Assembly (NCBI GenBank): GCA_025363655.1
Contig: JANYDK010000004.1
Span: 1-64,000, forward strand
DNA length: 64,000 nt
Origin: Deltaproteobacteria bacterium
GTDB lineage: Bacteria; Myxococcota_A; Polyangia; Polyangiales; JADJMO01
Reading direction: 5' to 3'
The notes under the pieces are model-generated. The model searched no databases. It was not told where the DNA came from and was given only the letters and a program-made list of their open reading frames with translations. Positions 25,159 through 34,797 of the stretch are shown here, piece after piece (position 1 is the stretch's first letter; every line of letters starts with the position of its first letter). The translations under genes were made by a program, and so were the position numbers.

Positions 25159-26499
25159 TCAGCCGTCGAGCACGAGGCCGAGAAATCGATTCGTGAAGGT
25201 ACGCTGCGGATCGAGCTCCTCGCGCAGCGCCTGGAAGCGATCGAACTTCGGATAGAGCGCTCGCACCTCGGCGGCGTCGTGATCGAGCTCTTTGCCCCAG
25301 TGCGGCCGCGCGGAAATAGCCCGCATTTCTCGCCAAAATGCGCGGAAATAGCGATCGATGGCGGCGTCGTCGCCAGCCGCATAGGCGCCGAGTTGGCAGG
25401 TATCGACGCCCTCGGCCGGGCTCATCCAGGTGGTGTCGCCGCGGACGAAGCGCATCTCGGCGGGGAACATCACGTGCATCGAGCCGTGGCGAACGAGAGC
25501 GCCCAGTCGATCGAGGGCCTCGGCGCCGCGATGGAGCGACATCGCCGCCTCGGTCTCGCGATGGAGGATCGGCATCGGGGTCCCGAGCATGAGGTCGCTG
25601 CGACCAATGCGTCGAGCATGGACGAGGCTGCGGAGGACGACGCGATTGAGTGGCGCGATCATCGAGGGACGACGACGTCCCAAGGCGACGAGCCACGGAA
25701 ACACCCGTCCATGCATGACCACGTCGTCGAACCAGCGAAGGGAACGCGGGCTCGGGCGTCGCGAGTCGAGCTCGTCGCTGCGCGCGCGCTGGTAGCGGAA
25801 GACGAGCGCGTCGTCGGTCCCCGGTAGCCACCAAACCTTGGAAAATTCGGCACTTCGTGCGATCTCGGGGAGCGTCTGCACTGCCTCCGCGAAGGAGATG
25901 CGCTCGACCGTCTCGGCGAGACGAAACGCAGGAACGACGGCGAGGGAGACCTCGGTGACGACGCCGAGCGCGCCGAGGTGGACGCGCGCGCCGTCGAGCC
26001 GACGATCACCTTCGTCGAGTGCGAGGACTTCGCCGCTGCCGGTGACGAGCCGCATCGCCGAGACGAGGCTCGAGAGGTTGCCGTGGACCAAGCTCGAGCC
26101 GTGGGTGCCGGTGCCGATGACGCCGCCGATCGATTGATGAACGATCGAGCCGACGATCGGCAAGGCGAGGCCGCGAGCGTCGAGGGCGTCGTTGAGCGTA
26201 CGAAGTCGCGTGCCGGCGCGGACCACGGCTCGACCCCGAGCGGCGTCGACCGAGACGAGCCCCGACATCGCATCGAGCGAAATGGCGACATCGTCCGGCG
26301 CGGCGATCGCCGACCAGGAGTGTCCCGAGCCGACGACGTGGACCCGGCCACCTCGCGCCTTCGCGTCCCGGACGATCTGCGAGACCGCGGCCTCGCTCGT
26401 CGGCAGACACCAAGCCCGCGGCGTCGATCGCACGTTCTCCGCCCAATTGACGAAGTCACCTCGCGCGTCCCGCGGCAGTCTCGGCTCCAAGCTACGCAT
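25159..26499 (-). CDS. FAD-linked oxidase of the L-gulono/D-arabinono-lactone type
   Basis: The 446-residue protein has an N-terminal PCMH-type FAD domain (about 20-190): VHVVGSGHSWSAIA with His-60, the residue that covalently binds FAD in this family, and GGVIGTGTHGSS. The C-terminal ALO-type domain ends with HWGKELD and the FDRFQALREELDPQRTFTNRFL tail typical of D-arabinono-1,4-lactone and alditol oxidases. It oxidises a sugar lactone or alditol with O2. No signal peptide. It precedes the papain-like lipoprotein gene by 18 bp and may be co-transcribed. Confidence 0.9.
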   Translation of the reverse strand: MRSLEPRLPRDARGDFVNWAENVRSTPRAWCLPTSEAAVSQIVRDAKARGGRVHVVGSGHSWSAIAAPDDVAISLDAMSGLVSVDAARGRAVVRAGTRLRTLNDALDARGLALPIVGSIVHQSIGGVIGTGTHGSSLVHGNLSSLVSAMRLVTGSGEVLALDEGDRRLDGARVHLGALGVVTEVSLAVVPAFRLAETVERISFAEAVQTLPEIARSAEFSKVWWLPGTDDALVFRYQRARSDELDSRRPSPRSLRWFDDVVMHGRVFPWLVALGRRRPSMIAPLNRVVLRSLVHARRIGRSDLMLGTPMPILHRETEAAMSLHRGAEALDRLGALVRHGSMHVMFPAEMRFVRGDTTWMSPAEGVDTCQLGAYAAGDDAAIDRYFRAFWREMRAISARPHWGKELDHDAAEVRALYPKFDRFQALREELDPQRTFTNRFLGLVLDG

Positions 26500-26562
26500 C
26501 GAGGAGCGAGCGTAGCGACGCGCCCTCCGATACGCGACTGCGAGGGCGAGTGCGAGTTCGGC

Positions 26563-27654
26563 TCAAGGCGTGACGGTCAGGCTCGGCGGCTCGCGACAGG
26601 CGCGCGAAGGCTGGACGAGGAGACCGGCGCTCAGCATCAACGTATTGCCGTCGAAATTCGTCGGCTCGACGTCGTAGGAGACCCCGACCTGGAGGCCGAA
26701 ATCGCAGCTCGGTTTGAAGGTGACCGACGTCCACAGCGGCACGTGCCAGAGCGCGTGAAGGCTCGAGAGATTGCCGGTGCGAATGTCTTCCTTGCGCTCG
26801 CTTCCCGGATCGACCTGCGCGGCGCCGAGCACGTAGAGCGAGCCGCCGAGACCACTGCCGAGCGCCCACGAGACGTCGTGGAAAGGAAAGCGCGCCCCGA
26901 AGCGCAGCGTCGCGGCCATTCGATAGAGCGAGCCGCTCATCGCGAAAGGGCCGGCAGGACCCGGATTGTGAGCGCCGAGCGCGGTTGGCGCGTCGGGCAT
27001 GACGGTGCCCTGAAAGCGACCCCATCCGAAGCTCATCTCGTTGGCGAAGACGAAGTGACGATGCTCCAGGCTGGTGGAGAGGAGCACTCCGTGCGTCGTC
27101 GCGTCGGTGATCTCGTGAGTGCTTCCGTAGGAGCCTTCGCCGTCCACACCATGCGCGAGCGCGCGGGGAAAGCTCGCCGTGAAGCCGCCGAGGACGAGAC
27201 CGAATCCATCGGGCGCGCCGGTCGTGCCTTGCAACGAGGGTTCGACGATCGGAAGGGTCGCATCGACGCGCGTCTCATGCGTCGCCGAGACGTCGACGAG
27301 CGTCTCCATCGGCGCGCAATCCGGCGCAAAAAGCCGCACGCGGTGCATGCCGGGGGCGACGAGGAAGCCGACGTCGCTGAGGCTACTGCTGGTGTAGGTG
27401 TTCCCGTTCTCGTCCGTGTACGTGCCGGTGACGACGTTGCTCTTGAAAGTCTTGATCGGCGGCCCTCCGTCGACGCGGACCTCGAGCCCGTCGCGCCCCG
27501 ACACCAGCTCACCGGCGCAGACGAGCGCGACGCGGAGATTCCCTGCCGAGTACATCGGAGGCGCGATTTCCTCGGCAGCGGCCGGCTCGGGGACGAGCCA
27601 CGGGAGCACGATGACGGCGATCAGTGCGAGCGAGAACGAGCTCGTTCGAGGCAT
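26563..27654 (-). CDS. Outer-membrane beta-barrel-like protein
   Basis: The 363-residue product has a signal peptide (1-27, cleavage near AAAEE). The first domain (30-140) carries PEGA-like strands (LEVRVDGGPPIKTF, VAPGMHRVRLF). The C-terminal portion (about 150-345) has alternating strands with Gly/aromatic turns (FGLVLGGF, LSTSLEHRHFVFANEMSFGW, DVSWALGSGLGGSLYVLG, DFGLQVGVSYDVE), the appearance of an outer-membrane barrel. Function unknown. Gaps of 63 bp to the FAD oxidase gene and 51 bp to the acyltransferase gene leave the transcript unit open. Confidence 0.8.
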   Translation of the reverse strand: MPRTSSFSLALIAVIVLPWLVPEPAAAEEIAPPMYSAGNLRVALVCAGELVSGRDGLEVRVDGGPPIKTFKSNVVTGTYTDENGNTYTSSSLSDVGFLVAPGMHRVRLFAPDCAPMETLVDVSATHETRVDATLPIVEPSLQGTTGAPDGFGLVLGGFTASFPRALAHGVDGEGSYGSTHEITDATTHGVLLSTSLEHRHFVFANEMSFGWGRFQGTVMPDAPTALGAHNPGPAGPFAMSGSLYRMAATLRFGARFPFHDVSWALGSGLGGSLYVLGAAQVDPGSERKEDIRTGNLSSLHALWHVPLWTSVTFKPSCDFGLQVGVSYDVEPTNFDGNTLMLSAGLLVQPSRACREPPSLTVTP

Positions 27655-27705
27655 GCGCCATCAACGCGCATCGGCCCGCGATATTGGCGAAGTAGGGTTG
27701 TGATT

Positions 27706-28794
27706 CTACGAACTCGTCGCTTCCGATCGTGAAGAAGCGTCGAGACGTATGCGTCGACCGAGGCGCTGCGCCGGCACCTCGACCAGGCGCCAGAGCAGCC
27801 ACGAAGCAGCCCCGCTGACGGCGAAGGCGACGAAGAGACGCAGCCCGTCGCCAGCTGCGCTCAGCGGCAGGTGCGCCGAGACGACGTGCATCGCCATCCC
27901 ACCGACGAGCGAGTGCAACAGATAGAAGCTGTAGGAGCGGAGGCCGAGCTCGGTGAGGACACGCGAGGCGAGGATCCAACGAACGGGCGGCAAGAACGCC
28001 GCGGAGACGAGCGCGAAGACGGTGCCGACGGCGACCGCAGCACCGATTTGAAAGCGCCAATGGATGCTGACGAAGAGATACGTCACCGCCGCCAAGAGCC
28101 ACCCCCGTGCCGGTGGAAGTCGCAACGCGCGCTCCGTGAGGACGCCGAGACAGAACACCGGCCACCACGGGACGAACGTGTCGTTCCACCTCGGCTCGTG
28201 TGGCATCAGCGAGAAGGCGTTGGCGAGGATGACGCTGAGACAAAGGAGCGCACTGAAGCCATGGTTCGCCGGCACCGTCTCCGTTCGTCCGCGCGCCAAG
28301 ATGCGCACGCGCTGCCCGAAGGTCATGAGCAAGGCGCAGACAAAATAGAGCTGAATTTCCAGGGCCAAGGTCCAATAGATGCCGAGCAGGTTGGGCATCC
28401 CGAGGAGGCCTTGGAGATAGAGCACGTGCGCGATCACGCGCCCGAGGCTGAGGTGGACCGGCCACGCAGCGGGATTGACCAGCGCGAGCGTGACGACGAT
28501 GGCGAGCGTCAGCAGATAAGGCGGATCGAGGCGCACCGTCCGACGCAACATGAAGCGTCCGAGCGCGCGCGCGCCGAGCTCGGCCCCGACGAGGCTGCGC
28601 GCGACGGCGAACCCGCTGAGGACGAAGAAGATCTCGACGCCGACGTTGGCGTGGGCGATCGCCCGTGAAGTCCACTGTGGAAGGAGCGCGTCGAGGCGCG
28701 GCACCGAGCTCTGGAAATGCCACAGCGCGACGGAGAGCGCAGCGACGGCCCGAAGCCCGTCGAGCGCCGCGAAGCGCGAATGACCTTTTTCCAC
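27706..28794 (-). CDS. Acyltransferase 3 family integral membrane protein
   Basis: The 362-residue protein has about ten transmembrane helices with the family motifs FAALDGLRAVAALSVALWHF near the start, EIFFVLSGFAVARSL, and a YWTLALEIQLYF segment. Acyltransferase 3 proteins transfer acyl groups to sugars of surface polysaccharides or to other lipids. The GTG at 28794 is preferred because it sits just before the first conserved segment and gives the normal length; further upstream the open frame reads as non-membrane, low-quality sequence. It is divergent from the pseudokinase gene. Confidence 0.9.
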   Translation of the reverse strand: MEKGHSRFAALDGLRAVAALSVALWHFQSSVPRLDALLPQWTSRAIAHANVGVEIFFVLSGFAVARSLVGAELGARALGRFMLRRTVRLDPPYLLTLAIVVTLALVNPAAWPVHLSLGRVIAHVLYLQGLLGMPNLLGIYWTLALEIQLYFVCALLMTFGQRVRILARGRTETVPANHGFSALLCLSVILANAFSLMPHEPRWNDTFVPWWPVFCLGVLTERALRLPPARGWLLAAVTYLFVSIHWRFQIGAAVAVGTVFALVSAAFLPPVRWILASRVLTELGLRSYSFYLLHSLVGGMAMHVVSAHLPLSAAGDGLRLFVAFAVSGAASWLLWRLVEVPAQRLGRRIRLDASSRSEATSS

Positions 28795-28964
28795 GCCCTC
28801 TTCTAGCAGCGGGCGGGACGAATTTGTCTGGGTTGCGCACGACGCAGCGCGGCCGCCAGATGTTCCGAACGGAGTTGAGGTGTCCCACGCCAACATCGAC
28901 GATCGGCAGCGATTCGCGGCTCGGAAGGGCGTGGTAGCGCTCGAACGAGATCGCGGAGGCGCAG

Positions 28965-29984
28965 ATGGCGGAAGACACGTTGGACGCAGGTTTGGACGTT
29001 GGCTTCGACCCCGGGTCGGCTGCACTGCGCGTCAACACGCCGTCGGCGGAGCGCACGCGATCGTTGCTCGGCGCGCGCATCGAAGAGTGGACACTCGAAG
29101 AGGTCCTCGGCGTCGGCGTACGCACGGCCGTCTACCTCGCGCGCAGCGAGAACGACGTGCGCGTCGTCATCCGCATGCTCCACCAGGAGTACGATCACGA
29201 TGCGCGCGTCCGCTCGGCCGTCCTGCGGGAAGCATGGATGGGCTCCGAGCTCTTCCACCCGGCGCGCGTGCGCACCATCTCGGTCGGACACCATGAAGGG
29301 CGCACGCTCTATCTGGCGCAGGAGCACGTGGCCGGGATGCCGCTCGATTTGCTGATGCTCCGCGACGGCGCGCTCGATTTGGAGACGGCGATTCGCGTGG
29401 TCGACACCGCCCTCCAGGTCGTCCAGTCCTACCACCAGCGAGACGTCGCCCATGGCGCGCTCTCGCCCTCGAAGATCATCGTCGAAGCGAGTGGAGCGAT
29501 TCGCGTCCTCCATTGCTCGGAAGACGACGGAACGCCGACGAACGAGCCGCTCGCGGTGGCGATGGCGCGGGACGTCTCGTCGTGCGGGCTCTTGCTCGCG
29601 TCGGTCCTCAGCGGCCGCTCGCTCTCGACGTCTCCGAACCGTGACTGGCTCGCGCAGCTCGTTCACTACGTCGCTTCGGAGTCGGCGGGCGAGTCGGCAA
29701 CCGGTCGAGACTCACTCCTCGTCGCGCGTCTCGGCGAGCTCTTCCAACGAACGCTCTTCGCCAGTCCGACGCCGTTCGCCGACCCCGCCGCCGCGCGCGC
29801 GCACCTCGAGGCGATGTACGACGACCGCCTGCTCTCCAAGGCCTTCCTCGAGGAGTGGACCTCCCCGAGGCGCGTGCCGGTGCACTCCGAAGTCGTTCCT
29901 CGCGACCTCGAGATCGGCGACGCTCGTCGTAGCGAGCCGAGCTGGGGTGAGCTCATCGACGACGACGAGAAGGATGTGGGCTGA
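28965..29984 (+). CDS. Pseudokinase (degenerate Ser/Thr kinase fold)
   Basis: The 339-residue cytoplasmic protein has the Hanks-kinase layout but none of the catalytic residues. The Gly loop is GVGVRTAVY (49-57); VAIK is replaced by VVIR (Arg-70); HRDLKPxN reads HGALSPSK (163-170, catalytic Asp is Ala-165); the DFG position reads LHC (182-184). The N-terminus (1-35) and C-terminal tail (300-339, Asp/Glu-rich) flank the fold. It starts after a good site (GGAGG, 28953-28957). It probably acts as a scaffold or allosteric partner; a two-domain protein cut down is less likely because the fold is complete. Confidence 0.85.
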   Translation: MAEDTLDAGLDVGFDPGSAALRVNTPSAERTRSLLGARIEEWTLEEVLGVGVRTAVYLARSENDVRVVIRMLHQEYDHDARVRSAVLREAWMGSELFHPARVRTISVGHHEGRTLYLAQEHVAGMPLDLLMLRDGALDLETAIRVVDTALQVVQSYHQRDVAHGALSPSKIIVEASGAIRVLHCSEDDGTPTNEPLAVAMARDVSSCGLLLASVLSGRSLSTSPNRDWLAQLVHYVASESAGESATGRDSLLVARLGELFQRTLFASPTPFADPAAARAHLEAMYDDRLLSKAFLEEWTSPRRVPVHSEVVPRDLEIGDARRSEPSWGELIDDDEKDVG

Positions 29985-30099
29985 CTCCGCGAGTCACTTT
30001 TCACCCATCCCCGCGGGGATATTCCCGGCTCTTTTGCACGATCAAATTTGCCACAGGTGCGACTCCAAGTCCGCAGCGATGCGGTAGGCTCGGCGTAGC

Positions 30100-30723
30100 G
30101 TGCAAGCCGAAGTCGCCCCTTTTCTCATCGTCGAAGACGCCGAAGACGTCGCACGATCGCTCGTGCGCCTTTTTGCGATGCGGAGGCCGACGCGGCTCGC
30201 GCTGACGGCGCGCGAGGCGGAAAAGATCCTCGAATCGGTGCCGCAGCTGGCGGGCATCGTCGTCGACGTCGGGCTCCCCGATGGCTCTGGGCTCGACGTC
30301 TTGGAGCGCGCGCGCCAACGCTTCCCCGACGTGCCCGCGCTCGTGCTCACCGGTCGTCTCGAGCGCGAGCTGGTCAATCGTTCGTACTCGCTGCGCGGTG
30401 AGTATCTCTGCAAGCCGGGAACTGCGGCCGATTTCGTCGCCTTCATCGAGCGCGCGCTCGCGTCGAAGAAGAGTGAAGACGTCGTCTCGCGCGACGCCCT
30501 CGACGCCTTCGCCAGCGAAAGCCAGCTGACGACGCGCGACGTCGCCATCCTCGAGTGGGTGATGCGCGATACGCCTCGCCGCGAGCTCCCCGAGAAGCTG
30601 GGGCTCGCGCCGCAGACGACGAAGATGCACGTCCGCGCGCTCCTCCGACGTACCGGCGCGACCAACCTCGACGTGCTCCGTCAGCGTATCTTGCGCCAAG
30701 CGATTCGCGGCGCGGTGAGTTAG
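30100..30723 (+). CDS. Response regulator with C-terminal HTH
   Basis: The 207-residue protein (GTG 30100) has a receiver domain (about 6-120): acidic pair Glu-12/Asp-13, phospho-acceptor Asp-56 (VVDVGLPDGSG), Thr-84 and Lys-105. A linker leads to a helical domain (about 140-205; LTTRDVAILEWVMRDTPRREL and KLGLAPQTTKMHVRALLRRTG) of LuxR/Fis-like HTH type, so it should bind DNA when phosphorylated. No kinase gene is adjacent; the pseudokinase is 115 bp upstream on the same strand. The partner is unknown. Confidence 0.9.
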   Translation: MQAEVAPFLIVEDAEDVARSLVRLFAMRRPTRLALTAREAEKILESVPQLAGIVVDVGLPDGSGLDVLERARQRFPDVPALVLTGRLERELVNRSYSLRGEYLCKPGTAADFVAFIERALASKKSEDVVSRDALDAFASESQLTTRDVAILEWVMRDTPRRELPEKLGLAPQTTKMHVRALLRRTGATNLDVLRQRILRQAIRGAVS

Positions 30724-30739
30724 CTCGGTCGCCGGACTC

Positions 30740-33577
30740 TCAATCGAAGTCGTCGTCGTCCCAGGTCGAGCGTGCGCGTGACGGCATGCTCGGCGCGCCG
30801 CGAAGTCGAAAGCGCTCCTGCAGCGCCGGAAGATCACGACCTTCCCCGACGACGCGCTTGCCGTCGATCACGCGCACGAAATAGCGAAGGTGGGCCGGCA
30901 GCGCGTCGAGATCCCAAGCATCGAGCGGCACGCGCACGCCGGTGAGCGCGAAGAGAGCCTCGCCGACGCAGCGCAACATCGGCCCCTCGCGCGTGACGAG
31001 TTGGGCCGCGGCTTTCTCCGCCGTGATGTCGATCGGTTCGAGCGACTCGCGTAGCGCGCGGGGGAGTGTGTGACAGAGCTGCGTGATCTTCTCGCGGTGC
31101 CAACCGGGGATGGTCCACTCGAGGAGCAGGGGATCGAGCTTCGGCAGCGTCGCGAGCGGCACGTGGAGCGTGATGCCGTCATCGTCCTCGCCCGGCTCGA
31201 AGCGATAGGTGAGCACGAGCTCCTGACCGGCGGCGCGAATCGTCTCGGGAAAACGCTCGGGCGAGAGATCGGCGGCCTCTTCGAGCAAGACGTCGGCGAG
31301 CGAGAGCTGGAGCACCGCCGGGTCGGCTTTTTCGGCGACGGCGCGCCACTCCTCGAAGGTCTTGCCGCTGTAGACACTGTCGGGGACGCGACGCTCGAAG
31401 AAGAGCGCGATGGCATCGTCGTCGGCCACCATGTCGCTGCGCCGCGCGCAGTCACGGAGCCTCTTCACGCGCTCGAAGAGCCGTCGGTTGTGCTCCATGA
31501 ACGGCGGCGGCTTTCCCTCCGAGTATTCGCGCCGCACGAGCGCGTGGACGAGGAAGAGCCGACGACACGCGGGAGGATCGATAGGCCCATAATGGACCTT
31601 CCGATCGCGGACGATGGTGAGACCAAAGAGCGTGAGTTGCTCCTTGTTCATCACCTGCGCCGTTTTTCCTGCCCAATTCGGATCACCGTAGCTGCGCTTG
31701 CAGAGCGCGCCGCCGGCGGGCTCGAGCCAGAGGGGATCGACGCGTGCGGCCATGCGTCCGAAGAGCTGCGTCGTCTCGATCAGCTCCGCGACCATGATCC
31801 ACGGCGCGGGCTGACGTGCGCGCGAGAGGGCCGACGAGGGGTGGAGCTGAAAGGGCGTGTGGCGCGCGCCGAGATAGACGCGACGCTCGGGGTGCCACAT
31901 GCCGACGCGGCTGAGGAGCCCGGGGAGCAGCGCGCGATGCACCGCATCGTCGGTGGCCGGCGCGGCAGCGAGCTCGAAGCCGAGCTCACGGGCGATGCGC
32001 GAGAGTTGGTGATGAACGTCTTCCCACTCACGCAGACGTGGCTGCGAGAGGAACGCATCGCGGAGGACGCCGCGCAGCTGGCTCGGCGAACGCTTCTCGC
32101 GGTGCTCTTGGTAGAAGCGCCAGAGCTTGAGGAGCCCGATGAAATCGGAGCGCTCGTCACGGAAGGCGGCGTGCGCATCATCGGCACGCTTTTGTGCCCC
32201 TGTCGGCCGTTCGCGCGGATCTTGGACGCCGAGCGCGGCGGCGATGACGAGCACCTCACGGAGCGCTCCTTCGCTGGCGCCGCCGAGGATCATCCGACCG
32301 ATGCGCGGATCGACGGGGAGACGAGCGAGCTTCGTCCCCACCTCGGTGAGCCCGCGATCGCCATCGAGGGCGCCGAGCTCTTCGAGGAGTCGATAGCCCT
32401 CGTCGATGGCTCGCTTCGGAGGCGCATCGAGGAAAGGAAACGCCGACAGCTCACCGAGGCCGAGCGCCTTCATCTGCAAGATCGCGCCGGCGAGCCCGAC
32501 GCGGAAAATCTCGGGATCGGTGTAGGGCGCACGCGCGTCGAACTCGGCGCGTGGATAGAGTCGGAAGCAGACGCCGCTCCGCGTTCGACCGGCGCGACCT
32601 TTCCGCTGCTCGGCGCTCGCTCGCGAAATCGGCTCCACGAGAAGTCGCGTCACGCCCGAGCGAGGATCGTGACGGTTGATGCGCGCGAGGCCGGTGTCGA
32701 TGACGTAGACGATTCCGGGGATGGTCAGCGACGTCTCGGCGACGTTGGTGGCGAGGACGACGCGGCGCTGCGAAAGCGGCTGGAAAATTCGCGCTTGATC
32801 GGCCTGAGCGAGGCGCCCGAAGAGCGGGAGGACGACGGTGTGAGGGAGCGCGTGCGCCTTGAGCGTGGCCGCGGCGTCGTGAATCTCGCGCTCGCCGGGG
32901 AGGAAGACGAGGATGTCGCCGCGGGGATCTTGCGCGGTGATTTCTTCGACGGTGTCGGCGACGGCATCTGCGAGATCGCGATCGCCGCCTGCACCGTCGC
33001 GATGATAGACCTCGACCGGATAGGTCCGACCAGAGACCGAGATCACCGGCGCGCCGCCGAAGAACGCCGAGAAGCGCTCCGTCGAGAGCGTCGCCGAGCT
33101 GACGATCAGCCTTAAATCAGGGCGTTCGGGGAGAATGCGGGTGAGGTGGCCGAGGAGGAAGTCGATGTTGAGGCTGCGCTCGTGGGCCTCGTCGAGGATG
33201 ATCGTGTCGTAGGCGCGGAGCTGCAGATCTCCCTGGATCTCGGCGAGGAGGATGCCGTCGGTCATGAACTTCACGCGCGTCGACGCGTTCGTCTGATCGA
33301 GGAAGCGAATCTGGTAGCCGACCTCGTCGCCGACACGCACGCCGAGCTCGGAAGCGACGCGCGCGGCCACGCTGGTGGCGGCGATGCGACGGGGCTGCGT
33401 GACGCCGATCCGCCCGAGGGTCCCGCGACCCATGGCGAGGCAGATTTTCGGGAGCTGCGTCGTCTTCCCCGAGCCGGTCTCGCCAGCGACGATGATCACC
33501 GGATGACGCTCGATGGCCGCGCGGATGTCGGAGACACGCGCAGAGATCGGAAGCTCGGGAGGGAAGCGAATCGACAC
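30740..33577 (-). CDS. hrpA: DEAH-box ATP-dependent RNA helicase, HrpA-like
   Basis: The 945-residue protein has the DEAH helicase core: Walker A GETGSGKTTQ, DEAH, SAT, VLATNVAETSLTIPGI and the arginine-finger motif QRKGRAGRTRSGVCFRLYP, then ratchet/HA2 and C-terminal DUF3418-type sequence (EGPMLRCVGEALFALTGVRVPLDAWDLDALPAHLR). E. coli HrpA is about 1300 residues, so this is a shorter member. It should unwind RNA or act on stalled ribosomes/ribosomal RNA. The GTG at 33577 is the only start after the previous stop that keeps the conserved RFPPELPIS head; no clear ribosome site is seen, which fits coupling to the gene 13 bp upstream. Confidence 0.93.
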   Translation of the reverse strand: MSIRFPPELPISARVSDIRAAIERHPVIIVAGETGSGKTTQLPKICLAMGRGTLGRIGVTQPRRIAATSVAARVASELGVRVGDEVGYQIRFLDQTNASTRVKFMTDGILLAEIQGDLQLRAYDTIILDEAHERSLNIDFLLGHLTRILPERPDLRLIVSSATLSTERFSAFFGGAPVISVSGRTYPVEVYHRDGAGGDRDLADAVADTVEEITAQDPRGDILVFLPGEREIHDAAATLKAHALPHTVVLPLFGRLAQADQARIFQPLSQRRVVLATNVAETSLTIPGIVYVIDTGLARINRHDPRSGVTRLLVEPISRASAEQRKGRAGRTRSGVCFRLYPRAEFDARAPYTDPEIFRVGLAGAILQMKALGLGELSAFPFLDAPPKRAIDEGYRLLEELGALDGDRGLTEVGTKLARLPVDPRIGRMILGGASEGALREVLVIAAALGVQDPRERPTGAQKRADDAHAAFRDERSDFIGLLKLWRFYQEHREKRSPSQLRGVLRDAFLSQPRLREWEDVHHQLSRIARELGFELAAAPATDDAVHRALLPGLLSRVGMWHPERRVYLGARHTPFQLHPSSALSRARQPAPWIMVAELIETTQLFGRMAARVDPLWLEPAGGALCKRSYGDPNWAGKTAQVMNKEQLTLFGLTIVRDRKVHYGPIDPPACRRLFLVHALVRREYSEGKPPPFMEHNRRLFERVKRLRDCARRSDMVADDDAIALFFERRVPDSVYSGKTFEEWRAVAEKADPAVLQLSLADVLLEEAADLSPERFPETIRAAGQELVLTYRFEPGEDDDGITLHVPLATLPKLDPLLLEWTIPGWHREKITQLCHTLPRALRESLEPIDITAEKAAAQLVTREGPMLRCVGEALFALTGVRVPLDAWDLDALPAHLRYFVRVIDGKRVVGEGRDLPALQERFRLRGAPSMPSRARSTWDDDDFD

Positions 33578-33590
33578 GGGGGAGAACTGA

Positions 33591-33965
33591 CTAGTCGATC
33601 GTCGCGCGCGCGTAGCCCACGCTCTTTCCGAGATGCCCGAGACGGCGCGCCTCGCGACAGGCAGGCGAGTCGGGCTCGAGCGCACGGCAGCCGTCGGGAC
33701 GTGCCTCGTAGATGGAACAGGCATGAATTTCAGGTGTTTCGACGTCGAGCGCGAGACATCGGCCGCCCTCGTTGCGGAGAAAGCGGAGATGCGGCGGCCT
33801 GGGATCGATCACCGTCAAACGACGCAATCGCTCCTCGCCGAACCTCACCTCGTCGTCCTCGAGCAGGCTCACCGAGGAAGGCGGATGATGACAACAGCGG
33901 CCGCACGCGACGCAATCAGCCCCGTCGAGCGCCGGCGCCCCCTCGAGCGGCGGCAAGGTCGTCAT
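33591..33965 (-). CDS. YkgJ-family cysteine-cluster protein
   Basis: The 124-residue protein carries the Cys cluster of the YkgJ/Fe-S or zinc-binding family: CVACGRCCHHPP near residue 20, then single Cys residues in GGRCLAL, HACSIYEARPDGCR and SPACREAR. Members are proposed to bind a metal or Fe-S cluster; some are linked to RNA or flagellin modification. The gene is divergent from rsmE (58 bp apart) and 13 bp upstream of the helicase gene, with which it is probably co-transcribed. A start 12 bp upstream (33977) is possible. Confidence 0.85.
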   Translation of the reverse strand: MTTLPPLEGAPALDGADCVACGRCCHHPPSSVSLLEDDEVRFGEERLRRLTVIDPRPPHLRFLRNEGGRCLALDVETPEIHACSIYEARPDGCRALEPDSPACREARRLGHLGKSVGYARATID

Positions 33966-34023
33966 GGCCGATCTCATACTCCGGTTCTCGTCGACCGAGG
34001 AGCGCCGTGGCAAAGAGGGCGCG

Positions 34024-34797
34024 ATGCCCGAGCTCCGCCACCCGTATGCGCCGATTCGCACTCCCAAGAAGCTGGAGGTGGGCACCGAGGTGCTCTTCGA
34101 TGCCGGCGTCGCCAAGTCGCTGCGCTTCCGCGAGGTGAGCGAGAAAGAGGCGTTCACCATCCGCGACGTCGAAGGGAACTACTTCCGCGCGAGCGTGCTC
34201 TCCTCCAACGCCGATCGCGTCCAAGCGACGATTTACGAGCAAATGGCGGTTTCGCCGGAGCCCGAGGCGCGCATCACGCTGGTCTGCGCGGTGCTCGCGC
34301 GGCAGCGGATGTTGATGGTCGCGCAGAAGGCGACCGAGCTCGGCGTCGCCCGCATCGTCCCCGTCTTCAGCGCACACTCGGTCGGCCCGAACGGGCTCGC
34401 GCACGAGAAGGCGCATGCTTGGCCGGGGCAGACGTTGCGCGCGGCGCGGCAGTGTCGTCGTTCGAGCGTGCCCGAGCTGCGGAGCGCGATGCCGCTCGAG
34501 CTCGCAATCGAAGATGCCCTCTGGCAAGAGGCCGACGTCCGCTACTCTCTCGACGATCGCACGACCAAGACGCCCGAACCGTGGCCGACGCGCGAGCCGG
34601 GAAAACAGCTGGAAATCGTCTTCGCGGTGGGGCCCGAAGGTGGCTGGTCGGATGGCGAGCGTGCGCTCTTGGAGAAGCACGGCGCGAAGCCGCTCCGCCT
34701 CGGTGGACGCGTTCTTCGCGCGGAGACTGCCGTCTTCGTCGGCCTGACGGTGCTGCAATATGCCCTCGGCGATCTCGACGAGCGTGGAGGCCGATGA
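34024..34797 (+). CDS. rsmE: 16S rRNA (uracil-1498-N3)-methyltransferase
   Basis: The 257-residue protein has an N-terminal PUA-like part (1-70) and the SPOUT/trefoil-knot core: QKATELGVARIVPVFSAHSV, EIVFAVGPEGGWSDGE and LRLGGRVLRAETAVFVGLTVLQY, the conserved AdoMet-binding segments of RsmE, which methylates U1498 of 16S rRNA. ATG 34024 follows AAAGAGG (34012-34018) and begins the usual MP... head; an in-frame ATG at 33964 would overlap the divergent gene's start. Its stop overlaps the next gene's start (ATGA at 34794), so it is translationally coupled to the LanM-like gene. Confidence 0.93.
   Translation: MPELRHPYAPIRTPKKLEVGTEVLFDAGVAKSLRFREVSEKEAFTIRDVEGNYFRASVLSSNADRVQATIYEQMAVSPEPEARITLVCAVLARQRMLMVAQKATELGVARIVPVFSAHSVGPNGLAHEKAHAWPGQTLRAARQCRRSSVPELRSAMPLELAIEDALWQEADVRYSLDDRTTKTPEPWPTREPGKQLEIVFAVGPEGGWSDGERALLEKHGAKPLRLGGRVLRAETAVFVGLTVLQYALGDLDERGGR

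Noticed and set aside
31070-33115. 681-codon plus-strand open frame
   Set aside because: It is the antisense shadow of the HrpA-like helicase gene; the translation is charged and Arg/Glu/Leu-rich without any domain, while the minus strand has all helicase motifs.
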